Shown here one piece after another: positions 1-7,917 of a DNA stretch of 64,000 bases (position 1 is its first letter; each line of letters opens with the position of its first letter). The notes under the pieces were generated by a model that was not told where the DNA came from, did not search any database, and was given only the letters and a program-made list of their open reading frames with translations. The stretch is taken from assembly GCA_023228825.1 (NCBI GenBank), contig JALOAL010000006.1:104585-168584 (forward strand), read 5' to 3'. Made by a program: the position numbers and the translations under genes. The DNA is from Dehalococcoidia bacterium. Lineage in GTDB: Bacteria > Chloroflexota > Dehalococcoidia > UBA2979.

Positions 1-266
1 GTGACGTCGTCCCGGCTCCCGTTGTGTGAACGGGCGACCTGGCGCAACTCCGCCGCGCTCTCCGCGAGCGTGACGTCCAGCACGCCTTCACCTCGGGCGG
101 CCCCATCGATGAGGAACTGCCGCGCGGGGGTGGTCTTGCCGGCGCCGGGTGGCCCTATCAGCAGGTGCCTCTGCTCGGGAGGGGATCCGCCGTGCAGGAC
201 GGCGTCCAGTCCCGGGACCCCCGTGGCGACTTTCTGGACGCCCGCGGGTTCAGAAACCTCAGCCAT
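1..266 (-). CDS. KaiC/RAD55-like ATPase, N-terminal part (cut by window edge)
   Basis: Only the first 88 codons lie in the window; the frame stays open to base 1. The start of a KaiC-type RecA-fold domain is recognisable: the 'GVPGLD' entry motif at residues 16-21, Walker A GPPGAGKT at 38-45, a hydrophobic strand (VLDVTLAES) near 62-70 and an 'AAELRQVA' helix. The ATG at 266 is preceded by GGAGGG with a 5-nt spacer, which fixes the start. A Pro follows the Walker A Thr pair where Leu is usual. KaiC-like ATPases act in signalling, clock-like switching or recombination; which applies here cannot be told. It is transcribed away from the formate dehydrogenase operon. Confidence 0.8.
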   Translation of the reverse strand, partial: MAEVSEPAGVQKVATGVPGLDAVLHGGSPPEQRHLLIGPPGAGKTTPARQFLIDGAARGEGVLDVTLAESAAELRQVARSHNGSRDDV

Positions 267-370
267 GGGTGCCCTCCGCGCGCGCTGCCTCACCCCAGTT
301 CCACCGCCGCGAGAGGACTGGCACCGGCTGAGGGTAACCACTCTGGCAAGAGAAGGGGTCGAGAGTTCGC

Positions 371-392
371 GCACCTCTGGCGAGAGAGGTGC
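371..392. other. Hairpin between KaiC-like gene and formate dehydrogenase operon
   Basis: Perfect inverted repeat GCACCTCT / AGAGGTGC with a 6-nt loop, in the 215-bp divergent intergenic region. A second small palindrome (CCATTC-c-GAATGG, 404-416) follows. No T-tract, so an operator or leader structure is more likely than a terminator. Confidence 0.35.
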
Positions 393-468
393 AGGTGGGG
401 ACTCCATTCCGAATGGCGTGATCCCGAGGCGGCGCGAGCGTCTGCGAGGCCGTGGCGACGCGTGGCGG

Positions 469-474
469 TACAAT
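469..474 (+). promoter_or_regulatory. -10 hexamer TACAAT of the formate dehydrogenase operon
   Basis: TACAAT lies 7 nt before the GTG at 482. No Shine-Dalgarno is visible before this start, so a leaderless transcript beginning at or next to the start codon is inferred. No good -35 is seen. Confidence 0.5.
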
Positions 475-481
475 CGGCCTC

Positions 482-937
482 GTGATGCACAGCCCCTGGT
501 CACCGGACGCCTCGGACGCGCAGGCGCGCATGGGCGAAGCCCTGGCCGCCGTCAGTCGCCTGCCGCGTGAGCGCACGCAATTGCTGCCGGGCTTCCTCGC
601 GGCGCAGGAGGCCCTCGGCTGGCTGCCGCGCGCGGCGGTCGAGCACGTCTCGGAACACACGCGCGTGCCGGTCGCGGAGGTCTACGCGATCGCCACCGGC
701 TATTCGGAGTTGCGGCTGACGCCTCCGGAGCCGGGCGCGTGGTACGTCTGCACCGGCGTCGCGTGCGACATGGCGGGTGCGGGCGCGTTGCTGGAGGCGA
801 CCCCCGACCGCACGAGGGCCATCGACTGCCAGTTCCTCTGCGCCCTGGCGCCCGTGGTCCACGACGACGCGGAGCGCCTGTACGGCCGCGTGACGGCGGA
901 AGACCTGCAGGCCCGCCTGGCCGAGGCCGCCTCGTGA
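482..937 (+). CDS. NADH dehydrogenase subunit E-like protein (formate dehydrogenase gamma subunit)
   Basis: 151 aa. Thioredoxin-like [2Fe-2S] ferredoxin of the NuoE/FdsG/HoxE type. The four cluster ligands are visible as Cys90-x4-Cys95 and Cys116-x3-Cys120, after a typical N-terminal helical region (LLPGFLAAQEALGWLP). The start is taken as GTG 482 because TACAAT sits 7 nt upstream; GTG 452 and ATG 485 are alternatives in the same frame. The stop overlaps the next start (GTGA). With the NuoF-like and alpha-subunit genes downstream it should pass electrons between the flavin subunit and the rest of a cytoplasmic NAD-linked formate dehydrogenase. Confidence 0.87.
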   Translation: MMHSPWSPDASDAQARMGEALAAVSRLPRERTQLLPGFLAAQEALGWLPRAAVEHVSEHTRVPVAEVYAIATGYSELRLTPPEPGAWYVCTGVACDMAGAGALLEATPDRTRAIDCQFLCALAPVVHDDAERLYGRVTAEDLQARLAEAAS

Positions 938-2397
938 CGCGCGTATCGCCCACGCCGGCGCTGGCGCGGCTGCGTGGGGACTTTCCCCCGGTGGGCCGCG
1001 CGCGCGTGCTCGTGCACCGCGGTACCTGCGGCAACGCCGTAGGCGCGGAGGCGGTGGCGGCCGCGCTGCGCGCCTCCATGCCCGGGGCGGCGATCGCGGA
1101 AGGCGCGTGCGACGGTGCGTGCTGGGCCGCGCCCTCCGCCACGGTGCAGCGCGAGGCGCACTCGCATCGCTTCGCCCGCCTCGACAGGGGCATCCCGGAC
1201 GAACTGGCGGCCTGCCTGGCCGGCCAGTGCGACGACGAGTACGCCGGGCGCGGGGAGTACGGCCTGCTGGAGCGCGTGGGAAGAAACGACGGCTCGTTCG
1301 GGGACGTCATTGGACGTGGGGCCTACGGCGCTGCGGCGATGGCGGCGACGCTGAGGCCGGAGCAGGTGATTGAGGCGGTGGCCGCCTCCGGACTGACGGG
1401 ACGCGGCGGCGCGCACTTCGCAACGGCGCAGAAGTGGCGGCTCGCGGCGCAGCACACGGGGCAGAAGTACCTGGTGGTGAACGCGGAGGAAGGCGAGCCC
1501 GGCGTCTTCAAGGACCGCCACCTGATCGAGGGCGACCCGCACCGCCTGATCGACGGCATCCTCGTCGCCTGTCGAGCGGCGGGGGTGGACACGGTCTTCG
1601 TCTACGTCAACGGCCAGGCGCGCAACGCCCGCGCCGCCTTTGAGCGGGCGCTGGAGGACGCGCGTGCGCAGGGCATCCTGGACGGCGCCGCGTTCGGCGG
1701 CGACCCCGTGACGGTGGAGGTGCGCTCCGGGGCGGGTGGCTACGTCTGCGGCGACGAGTCGGTGATCCTCAATTCCATCGAGGGCCAGCGTCCTGTCCCG
1801 CGCTACAAGCCGCCGTTCGCCACGGACGAGGGGTTGTGGGGACGCCCGACCGTGGTCAACAACGTGGAGACGCTGTGCGCCGTCTCCACCGTCTTCGACT
1901 CGCCACCCCCGCCCACGAAACTGATCCCGCTCTCCGGCGCCGTGTCGCGCCCCGGCCTCTACGAGGTGCCCATCGACGGGAACACCACGTGGACGGGCGT
2001 CCTCGCCACGGCGGGTTCGGCGCCGGGCCTGGTGCCGGGCATCCTGCTGGGCGGTCCCTCCGGCCGCTTCGTCACGCCCGAGGAGTACGAGGTACCGCTG
2101 ACCATGCGCGGCCTTGGCGCCGGCGGCGCCGTCGTCCTGCCTCGTGACGCGGACATTGCGGAGGTCACGCGGTCGCTGGCGGCGTACAACATGCGTGAGT
2201 CCTGCGGCGAATGCACCCCCTGCCGCGAGGGCACGCAGCGCCTGGTGCAGTTGCTGGAGGACGTCCCCGCCAACCGCGAACGTATCGCCGCCCTGATCGA
2301 GACGCTCACGGAGGCCTCCCTCTGCCAGTTGGGCGGCATGGCCGGACGCCCGGTCGCCTCCGCGCTGGAGTCGTTCCCGGAGGCGTTCGAGGAGTGA
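934..2397 (+). CDS. NADH dehydrogenase subunit F-like flavoprotein (formate dehydrogenase beta subunit)
   Basis: 487 aa from GTG 934, overlapping the previous stop by 4 nt. Residues 20-100 form a thioredoxin-like ferredoxin domain (Cys32, Cys59, Cys63), as in FdsB/HndC-type proteins. Then follow the FMN/NADH-binding glycine-rich segment (GLTGRGG), the NAEEGEPG..KDR motif, the SLBB region and the C-terminal cluster motif SCGECTPCREGT with a later Cys (CQLGG) giving four [4Fe-4S] ligands. This subunit exchanges electrons between NAD+ and the Fe-S chain. The catalytic-site 'CGEE' motif reads CGDES here, a conservative change. An in-frame extension upstream to 739 is only a shadow of the previous gene. 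Confidence 0.9.
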   Translation: MTRVSPTPALARLRGDFPPVGRARVLVHRGTCGNAVGAEAVAAALRASMPGAAIAEGACDGACWAAPSATVQREAHSHRFARLDRGIPDELAACLAGQCDDEYAGRGEYGLLERVGRNDGSFGDVIGRGAYGAAAMAATLRPEQVIEAVAASGLTGRGGAHFATAQKWRLAAQHTGQKYLVVNAEEGEPGVFKDRHLIEGDPHRLIDGILVACRAAGVDTVFVYVNGQARNARAAFERALEDARAQGILDGAAFGGDPVTVEVRSGAGGYVCGDESVILNSIEGQRPVPRYKPPFATDEGLWGRPTVVNNVETLCAVSTVFDSPPPPTKLIPLSGAVSRPGLYEVPIDGNTTWTGVLATAGSAPGLVPGILLGGPSGRFVTPEEYEVPLTMRGLGAGGAVVLPRDADIAEVTRSLAAYNMRESCGECTPCREGTQRLVQLLEDVPANRERIAALIETLTEASLCQLGGMAGRPVASALESFPEAFEE

Positions 2398-2404
2398 GCC
2401 AGCG

Positions 2405-2869
2405 ATGAGCGTTGCCGAGGTCGTGTGGGCGTACACCGCCCGCAGCATAGACGCGTTGGTCGCGGTGCTGGAGGGCCTTGACGAGGCGGGCCGCGGCTGG
2501 CGGCCGGACGTCCCGGAGGCGAACTCGGTGGCCACGCTTGCCAACCACACCATCGCCAACGCGGAGGACAACCTGCTGGGCACGGTCTGCGGCGACGACG
2601 TCCGCTACGAGCGCCAGGCCGACTTCGACACCCCCGAGACGGAGCCCGCCGCCGTACGCGCGAGGTGGGACGCCCTCCGCGCACGTTTCGACGCACACCT
2701 GCCATCCCTTACTGACGAGCGTCTGCACGAGACGGTCGAGCACCCCCGGCGCGGGCCGGTCACTCGGCTGGACGTGCTCGTGGTCGTCACCCGGCACGCC
2801 GCGGAGCACCTCGCGCACGCCGACCTCACGCGGGACCTCTACGATGCGCAGACAGGGGGCAGCCGATGA
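2405..2869 (+). CDS. DinB-fold protein embedded in the formate dehydrogenase operon
   Basis: 154 aa. It resembles the DinB/DUF664 four-helix-bundle superfamily: His48 in 'ANHTIANAEDN' and a His131-x3-His135-x2-His138 cluster near the C terminus are the likely metal ligands. DinB-like proteins act as metal-dependent thiol transferases or hydrolases, or are uncharacterised. It starts 7 nt after the beta-subunit stop and its own stop overlaps the alpha-subunit ATG (ATGA), so it is translated as part of the operon. A DinB protein is not a known formate dehydrogenase subunit; a maturation or thiol-redox role is only a guess. Confidence 0.8.
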   Translation: MSVAEVVWAYTARSIDALVAVLEGLDEAGRGWRPDVPEANSVATLANHTIANAEDNLLGTVCGDDVRYERQADFDTPETEPAAVRARWDALRARFDAHLPSLTDERLHETVEHPRRGPVTRLDVLVVVTRHAAEHLAHADLTRDLYDAQTGGSR

Positions 2870-5676
2870 GCCTCGAGATGCCCGTGATCGCCTCGCCCGT
2901 GGCCGTGCAGGTGGACGGCAGGGACGTGACGGTCCCGCGCGGCGCCATGCTGCTGGAGGCGGTCCTGGCCGCCGGCGTGGACCTGCCGCACCTCTGCCAG
3001 CCGGAGGCCCGTGGACCGCTGGGCGCCTGCCGCACCTGCCTCGTGGAGGTGGAGGGCGCACCGCGCCTCGCCGCAGCGTGCCACACTCCCGTCGCCGAGG
3101 GCCAGTCCATTCGCACGGCGTCCGAGCGCGCCACGCGCGTGCGCCGCTCTGTGCTGGACCTGACCATCGGGATGTCCTCAGACGGGGAGGGGCGCGGGCA
3201 GGCCGCGGAGCACGCGCGGGCGCACGGCCTGGCGGTCTCCACGTACGAGCCGCTGCCGCGGGCGGGCTCTGACACGAGCAACCTGTTCTTTGACCTCAAC
3301 ATGCCGGACTGCATCCTGTGCGGCCGCTGTATCGACGCCTGCCAGGACACGCAGCACATCGGCGCGATCGGCATCAACGGGCGCGGGCTGACGGCGCACG
3401 TGGGCGTCCAGTTCGACCTGCAGTGGGAGGAGTCGATCTGCACCTCGTGCGGGCAGTGCATCTCCCAGTGCCCCACGGGCGCACTGGTCCAGAAGCAGGA
3501 GATTCCCGCGCGCGCCTCGCACCGCCTGGAGGCGGAGCAGGTGGTGCGGACGACGTGCCCCTACTGCGGCGTGGGGTGCGGGCTTGACGTAAACCTGCGC
3601 GACGGCAGTGTGGTGTGGGTGGACGGCGTGCCGGAGAACGAGTCGTCGCAGGGCATGACCTGCGTGAAGGGGCGCTTCGGCCTGGAGTTCGTCCACTCGC
3701 CCGAGCGTCTCACCACCCCGCTCATCCGCCGCGAGGGCGAGTTGCGGCCCGCCACCTGGGAGGAGGCGCTGGACCTGGTCTCCCGCAAGTTCGCCGCCTC
3801 CCTCGGATCGTTCGCCGGGATCGCCTCGGCAAAGGCGACGAACGAGGACGGCTACGTGATGCAGAAGTTCGTGCGCGCGGTGATGGGCACGAACTCCATC
3901 GACCACTGCTCGCGCATGTGCCACGCGCCGTCCGTGGTGGCCCTCCAGCAGCAGGTGGGATCGGGCGCGACGAGCAATTCGTACGAGGACTATGACAACG
4001 CCGGCACCCTGCTGGTGGTGGGCTCGGACACCGGGCAGAACCACCCGGTGGTGGCGAGCCGGATGCGGCGCGCTGTGGAAGACCGAGGCGCCTCGCTGAT
4101 CGTGGTGAACCCGATCCGCGTGGACATCTGCGACGTGGCGGAGGTGCACCTGCAGCCGCGGCCCGGGACGGACGTGGCGCTCTTCAACGCCATGGCGCAG
4201 GTGATCCTGGAGGAGGGCCTCTGGGATCCCGCCTTCGTGGAGGCGCGCACCGAGGGCTTCGAGGCGTGGCGCCGCGTGGCGGAACAGGTGCGCCCGGAGG
4301 ACGCCGAGGCGATCACGGGCGTTCCCGCGGAGGAGATCCGGCGCGCTGCGCGCCTCTACGCGCGGCCTCGGCCCGGGCGGGACGGCGAGGAGCGGGGGTC
4401 CTGCCTGGTCTGGGGCATGGGCATCACGCAGCATACGAACGGCAGCGACAACGCCCGGTCGCTCATCAACCTCGCGCTGCTCACCGGGCAGGTGGGCAAG
4501 CCCGGCAACGGCATCTCCCCGCTCCGAGGCCAGAACAACGTGCAGGGCTGCTCCGACTCCGGTGGCCTTCCCAACGTGTTCCCCGGCTACGAGGCCGTGG
4601 GCGGCCCCACGCACGAGAAGTGGGAGCAGGCGTGGGGCGTGGAGATCCCTCGGGAGCCGGGGATGCAGGCCACCCGCATGATCGAGGCGATGCTGGAGGG
4701 CGGCCTGAGCACGCTGTACGTGGTGGGCGAGAACCCGCTGGTCTCCGACCCCTACCTGGCCCACGCGCGCGACGCCTTTGCGCAACTGGACTTCCTGGTG
4801 GTGCAGGACATCTTCATGAACGAGACCGCAGAGGTCGCGGACGTGGTGCTTCCCGCCGCCTCGTTCGCAGAGAAGTACGGGACGTTCACCAACTCCGAGC
4901 GACGCGTGCAACTCGTGCGGCCATGGGCCTCGGCCCCCGGGGAGGCGCGCGTGGACTGGGAGATCACGGCCGAGATCGCGCGACGCGTCCAGCGCCTCCT
5001 GGAACGCCCGACCGAGGGCTTCGAGTGGCCGGACGCCGCTGCCGTCTTCGACGAGATGGCGAGCCTGACGCCAATCATCTCCGGCCTGTCGCACGCGCGC
5101 CTGGAGCACGAGGGCGGCATCCAGTGGCCCTGCCCTGACGCCGACCACCCCGGCACGCCTCGCCTGTTCGAGGACGAGTTCCCGCGCGGCCGCGGCCTCT
5201 TCGTGGCGGTGGAGCAGGGCCCGCCGGCGGCGGAACTGCCCAGCAAGCGCTTCCCGTACACGCTGATCACGGGGCGCTCGCTGTACCACTGGCACACCGG
5301 CGCCATCACGCGCCAGGTCCCCGGCCTGCTGGAGAAGGTGCCGGTGGTGGCGGTGGACATCCACCCCCGCGATGCGGAGCAACTCGGCGTGTCGGAGGGC
5401 CAGCAGGTGCAGTTGGCCTCGAGGCGTGGCGAGATCCTGGCCGAGGTGCACGTGCGCGACACGATGCGTCGAGGCGAATTGTTCGTGCCGTTCGTGCAGT
5501 TGCAGGGCGTGGCCGCGAACTTCCTGACCAACAACGCGCTGGATCTGCCTTCCGGCATCCCGGAGTTCAAGGCATGCGCCGTCCGCGTCGAGCCCCCCGG
5601 CACGCCCTCGCGGGCGGGGCGTGGGCCTCGACACCTGCGCAAGGGACGCGCACCCATCGGCGCCGGAGAGGCCTAG
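2866..5676 (+). CDS. fdhA: Formate dehydrogenase alpha subunit, molybdopterin-dependent (Cys form)
   Basis: 936 aa. Order: [2Fe-2S] ferredoxin domain (Cys44, 55, 58, 72), two [4Fe-4S] motifs (Cys149/152/155/159 and Cys192/195/198/202), the MopB cluster (Cys231/234/238/266), then the catalytic domain. The metal ligand is Cys352 followed by His353 in 'SRMCHAPS', so it is a cysteine and not a selenocysteine enzyme. The C-terminal molydopterin-binding domain (TGRSLYHWHTG) is present. The His-Cys3 [4Fe-4S] motif usually found between the ferredoxin and the first 4Fe motif is absent. With the NuoE/F-like subunits it should oxidise formate to CO2 with NAD+. The gene overlaps the DinB gene by 4 nt. 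No fdhD chaperone is in the window. Confidence 0.92.
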   Translation: MSLEMPVIASPVAVQVDGRDVTVPRGAMLLEAVLAAGVDLPHLCQPEARGPLGACRTCLVEVEGAPRLAAACHTPVAEGQSIRTASERATRVRRSVLDLTIGMSSDGEGRGQAAEHARAHGLAVSTYEPLPRAGSDTSNLFFDLNMPDCILCGRCIDACQDTQHIGAIGINGRGLTAHVGVQFDLQWEESICTSCGQCISQCPTGALVQKQEIPARASHRLEAEQVVRTTCPYCGVGCGLDVNLRDGSVVWVDGVPENESSQGMTCVKGRFGLEFVHSPERLTTPLIRREGELRPATWEEALDLVSRKFAASLGSFAGIASAKATNEDGYVMQKFVRAVMGTNSIDHCSRMCHAPSVVALQQQVGSGATSNSYEDYDNAGTLLVVGSDTGQNHPVVASRMRRAVEDRGASLIVVNPIRVDICDVAEVHLQPRPGTDVALFNAMAQVILEEGLWDPAFVEARTEGFEAWRRVAEQVRPEDAEAITGVPAEEIRRAARLYARPRPGRDGEERGSCLVWGMGITQHTNGSDNARSLINLALLTGQVGKPGNGISPLRGQNNVQGCSDSGGLPNVFPGYEAVGGPTHEKWEQAWGVEIPREPGMQATRMIEAMLEGGLSTLYVVGENPLVSDPYLAHARDAFAQLDFLVVQDIFMNETAEVADVVLPAASFAEKYGTFTNSERRVQLVRPWASAPGEARVDWEITAEIARRVQRLLERPTEGFEWPDAAAVFDEMASLTPIISGLSHARLEHEGGIQWPCPDADHPGTPRLFEDEFPRGRGLFVAVEQGPPAAELPSKRFPYTLITGRSLYHWHTGAITRQVPGLLEKVPVVAVDIHPRDAEQLGVSEGQQVQLASRRGEILAEVHVRDTMRRGELFVPFVQLQGVAANFLTNNALDLPSGIPEFKACAVRVEPPGTPSRAGRGPRHLRKGRAPIGAGEA

Positions 5677-5719
5677 ACAGCCCTGCGTGGAGCAGAGCAT
5701 GACCGCCGGTATGACTGCG

Positions 5720-5752
5720 GGTACTACCAACGGTATGACCGGTGGTAGTACC
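5720..5752. promoter_or_regulatory. Toxin-antitoxin operator overlapping the -10 box
   Basis: Inverted repeat GGTACTACC (5720-5728) / GGTAGTACC (5744-5752). Its right arm overlaps the -10 hexamer TACCAT (5749-5754), which lies 6 nt before the antitoxin ATG. CGGTATGAC is also repeated directly at about 5707 and 5731. This is the layout expected for autorepression by a ribbon-helix-helix antitoxin. Confidence 0.6.
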
Positions 5753-5760
5753 ATGAAGCC

Positions 5761-6060
5761 ATGGATCGTCGACACGCCAAGATCGCCATCAGCATCCCCG
5801 CGCACCTCCTCGACCGCCTCGAGCGGCTTCGGGGTGCGAGGGGTGCGAGCCGCAGCCGCATGATCAGCGATGCGGTGGAGCAGTACGTGGTGGATGCGGA
5901 GCGGGATGTTCTGGCTGAGGAAGCCCGCGAGGCGTACGAGCGCATGCCCGAGACCGAGGAAGAATTGAAGTTTATCGACGCGATGAACCGATTGATCGCG
6001 CCGTACATCGCGGAGGAGTACCCGTGGGATGGCCCGGTGCCTGCGCGTGACGACGAGTGA
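5761..6060 (+). CDS. Ribbon-helix-helix antitoxin (MazE/CopG type)
   Basis: 99 aa. The N-terminal 45 residues look like a RHH DNA-binding domain: a short beta strand (KIAISIP), then helices 'LLDRLERLRGARG' and 'SRSRMISDAVEQYV'. The acidic C-terminal half would bind the toxin. ATG 5761 has no Shine-Dalgarno but follows TACCAT by 6 nt, so it is probably translated leaderlessly. The downstream toxin gene overlaps it by 4 nt. It should neutralise the MazF-like toxin and repress its own promoter through the flanking inverted repeat. Confidence 0.85.
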   Translation: MDRRHAKIAISIPAHLLDRLERLRGARGASRSRMISDAVEQYVVDAERDVLAEEAREAYERMPETEEELKFIDAMNRLIAPYIAEEYPWDGPVPARDDE

Positions 6061-6398
6061 GGCGGGGAGAGATCTGGTGGGGAGAGCAACCTCCGCCGGT
6101 TGGACGCCGCCCGTTCCTCATCGTATCGACGGATGCACTCAACGACGTCCGGAATGCTGTCATCGCAGCGCCGATCTCCACGCGCATACGCGGATTCTGG
6201 ACGGAGGTCTCGCTCGGGTTGAATGAGGGACTACCACGCGAATGCGTCGCAACGCTGGCGGGGCTCATGTCCGTGCGAAAGACGGACATGTTCACGCTCG
6301 TGGGGCAGGTCGACGCGGCGAAGATGCTCCAGGTGGAGACGGCCCTCAGGAGGGTCTTCGAGATCGACGATGTCGCGTCGCCTCACGGCACGCCGTAG
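6057..6398 (+). CDS. MazF/PemK-family toxin (endoribonuclease)
   Basis: 113 aa from GTG 6057, overlapping the antitoxin stop (GTGA). Typical MazF features are the opening 'RRGEIWW', 'RRPFLIVS' and a central 'AAPISTRIRG' strand, followed by 'ECVATLAGLMSVRK' and 'LVGQVD'. These match the PemK-like SH3 barrel that cleaves mRNA at short sequence motifs. Length is standard for the family. It forms a type II toxin-antitoxin module with the RHH protein; nothing in the sequence indicates that the toxin is inactive. Confidence 0.88.
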   Translation: MRRGEIWWGEQPPPVGRRPFLIVSTDALNDVRNAVIAAPISTRIRGFWTEVSLGLNEGLPRECVATLAGLMSVRKTDMFTLVGQVDAAKMLQVETALRRVFEIDDVASPHGTP

Positions 6399-6412
6399 GA
6401 CAGCGGGAACCC

Positions 6413-6820
6413 CTAGCGTTGCCCTCGGACGAGGGTGGAGGCGACCAGCGAGACGAGCGAGATGATGAGGGCGCCGAAGAAGGCGCTCCAGAAGCCGTCG
6501 ATGGTGAACGCCAGATCCAGTTGGCCCGCGATCCAGGCGGTCGCCCCCAGCAGGGCGGTGTTGATGATCAGCACGAAGAGCCCGAACGTCAGGATGATCA
6601 GACAGAACGCGAACAGCGTGGCGACCGGCCGCAGCAGCATGTTCACCACGGCGAAGATGGCCGTGCCGAGGACGAGCGACTCCGTGTCCCCGATCTCGAT
6701 GCCGGGGACGATCGCCTCCGCCAGGAAGAGCCCGGCGAGGTTGATCACGAAGCGGACGAGTAGCGCCTCCAGCGAGAAGCCCCCGCGCGAATCGTAGCGA
6801 TAGAAGGCGCCTCCGCGCAT
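6413..6820 (-). CDS. Phage holin family IV-like small membrane protein
   Basis: 135 aa with four hydrophobic segments, including 'LLVRFVINLAGLFLAEAIVPGI', a central 'AIFAVVNMLLRPV' motif and a C-terminal 'FFGALIISLVSLVAS'. It resembles the Phage_holin_4_2/YvlD-like family, which is chromosomal and not evidence for a prophage. ATG 6820 is chosen because GGGAGG lies 4 nt upstream; GTG 6835 is an in-frame alternative. The gene converges on the toxin gene. Its function in bacteria is not established. Confidence 0.82.
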   Translation of the reverse strand: MRGGAFYRYDSRGGFSLEALLVRFVINLAGLFLAEAIVPGIEIGDTESLVLGTAIFAVVNMLLRPVATLFAFCLIILTFGLFVLIINTALLGATAWIAGQLDLAFTIDGFWSAFFGALIISLVSLVASTLVRGQR

Positions 6821-6849
6821 CGATCCTCCCGTCACCCCTTCGTCCGAGG

Positions 6850-7890
6850 CTACACGTCAGCGATGTCGACCGCGCGGCCCTCTGTGCGGGAGCGGTAGAC
6901 GGCCTCCGTGACGCGCATGTAGAGCAGGCCGTCCTCGAACGAGGTCAACTCCACGGGCTTGCCGTCCCGGATGGAGTCCACGAAGTCCTGTTCCACGCGC
7001 CACTCGCCGGCGGTGCCGGGGTCCGGATCCAGTGGCTGGGCCTCCTGGCCCATGGGGGCAAAGGCCATGCGGTCGCCCATCTGCCAGTGCAGCGTGCCCT
7101 TCGACCCATGGATTGAGACGCCGTTGGGGTTGGCCGGCGCGTGGGCCACGGAGGACAGGCGATAGTCCACGCGCGCGCCGTTCTCCATGCGCGCCAGGAT
7201 GCCCAGGCTGTCCGGGACCTGGATGGCGAACGGCTGCCCGGTCTCCGGATCCGTGCGTTCCTTCACCCATGTGGCCCCGTCCGCCATCACCCGCGCGGTG
7301 GGGCCGAGCCAGCGGTGCAGCGCCTCGATGTAGAGGCCCATCATCATGGTGTTCATGCCCGAGTAGTCGTGGCGCTCGCGCCAGTGCAGCGGGGTGCTGG
7401 GGTCCAGGCTCTGGCCGGTGAGCACGTTGACGTGCACTTCCCGGACCTCGCCGAGTGTGCCGTCGTCCACCATGCGGCGGATGGTGCGCCAGGACTTCAG
7501 GTCCAGCGGTGACGGGACGATCTGCGCCACGCGGTCGGGGTGCTGGCGGGAGGCCGCGAGCATGGCGCGCGCCTCGGTGGCGTCCATGGCCATGCGCGCC
7601 TCGACCAGCACGTGCTTGCCGGCTTCCAGCGCGGCCACGGCGTACTCGGCGTGGCGGTAGGGCCACGTGCCGATGCACACTGCGTCCACGTCGTCCGCGT
7701 GGATGACGTCGTTGGGGTCCGTGACCACCCGTGCGATGCCGAACTCGTCGGCCACGCGCTGGCCGCTCTCCTGCGTGCGGTTGCACACGGAGACCACCTC
7801 CACGCCGTCGATGGCCTGGAGACCGGGGATGTGCCGGCTGCGGGTGTTGGCGCCGGCGCCGATGACGCCGACTCGGATTGTGTCCGCCAT
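6850..7890 (-). CDS. Gfo/Idh/MocA-family NAD(P)-dependent oxidoreductase
   Basis: 346 aa. The N-terminal Rossmann fold opens with 'VGVIGAGANTRSRHIPGL'. The 'WPYRHAEYAVAALEAGKHVLVE' segment matches the family, but the usual catalytic Glu-Lys-Pro motif reads Glu97-Ala98-Arg99. The C-terminal alpha/beta domain ends with a typical 'DFVDSIRDGKPVEL..FEDGL' segment. AGAAGGG lies before the ATG at 7890. It sits 27 nt after the ThDP enzyme gene on the same strand and may be cotranscribed. Substrate (often a sugar or cyclitol) is unknown, and the missing Lys makes normal dehydrogenase activity uncertain. Confidence 0.88.
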   Translation of the reverse strand: MADTIRVGVIGAGANTRSRHIPGLQAIDGVEVVSVCNRTQESGQRVADEFGIARVVTDPNDVIHADDVDAVCIGTWPYRHAEYAVAALEAGKHVLVEARMAMDATEARAMLAASRQHPDRVAQIVPSPLDLKSWRTIRRMVDDGTLGEVREVHVNVLTGQSLDPSTPLHWRERHDYSGMNTMMMGLYIEALHRWLGPTARVMADGATWVKERTDPETGQPFAIQVPDSLGILARMENGARVDYRLSSVAHAPANPNGVSIHGSKGTLHWQMGDRMAFAPMGQEAQPLDPDPGTAGEWRVEQDFVDSIRDGKPVELTSFEDGLLYMRVTEAVYRSRTEGRAVDIADV

Positions 7891-7917
7891 GTCTGCGGGC
7901 CCTTCTAACGGTTCGTC

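Noticed and set aside
3178..5805. Long open frame (875 codons) on the minus strand opposite fdhA
   Set aside because: It is antisense to a fully recognisable formate dehydrogenase alpha subunit and its translation is low-complexity and rich in His and Arg. GC-rich codon usage keeps such frames open.
6413..6820. Phage holin as evidence of a prophage
   Set aside because: This holin-like family is common in bacterial chromosomes and no other phage gene is nearby.
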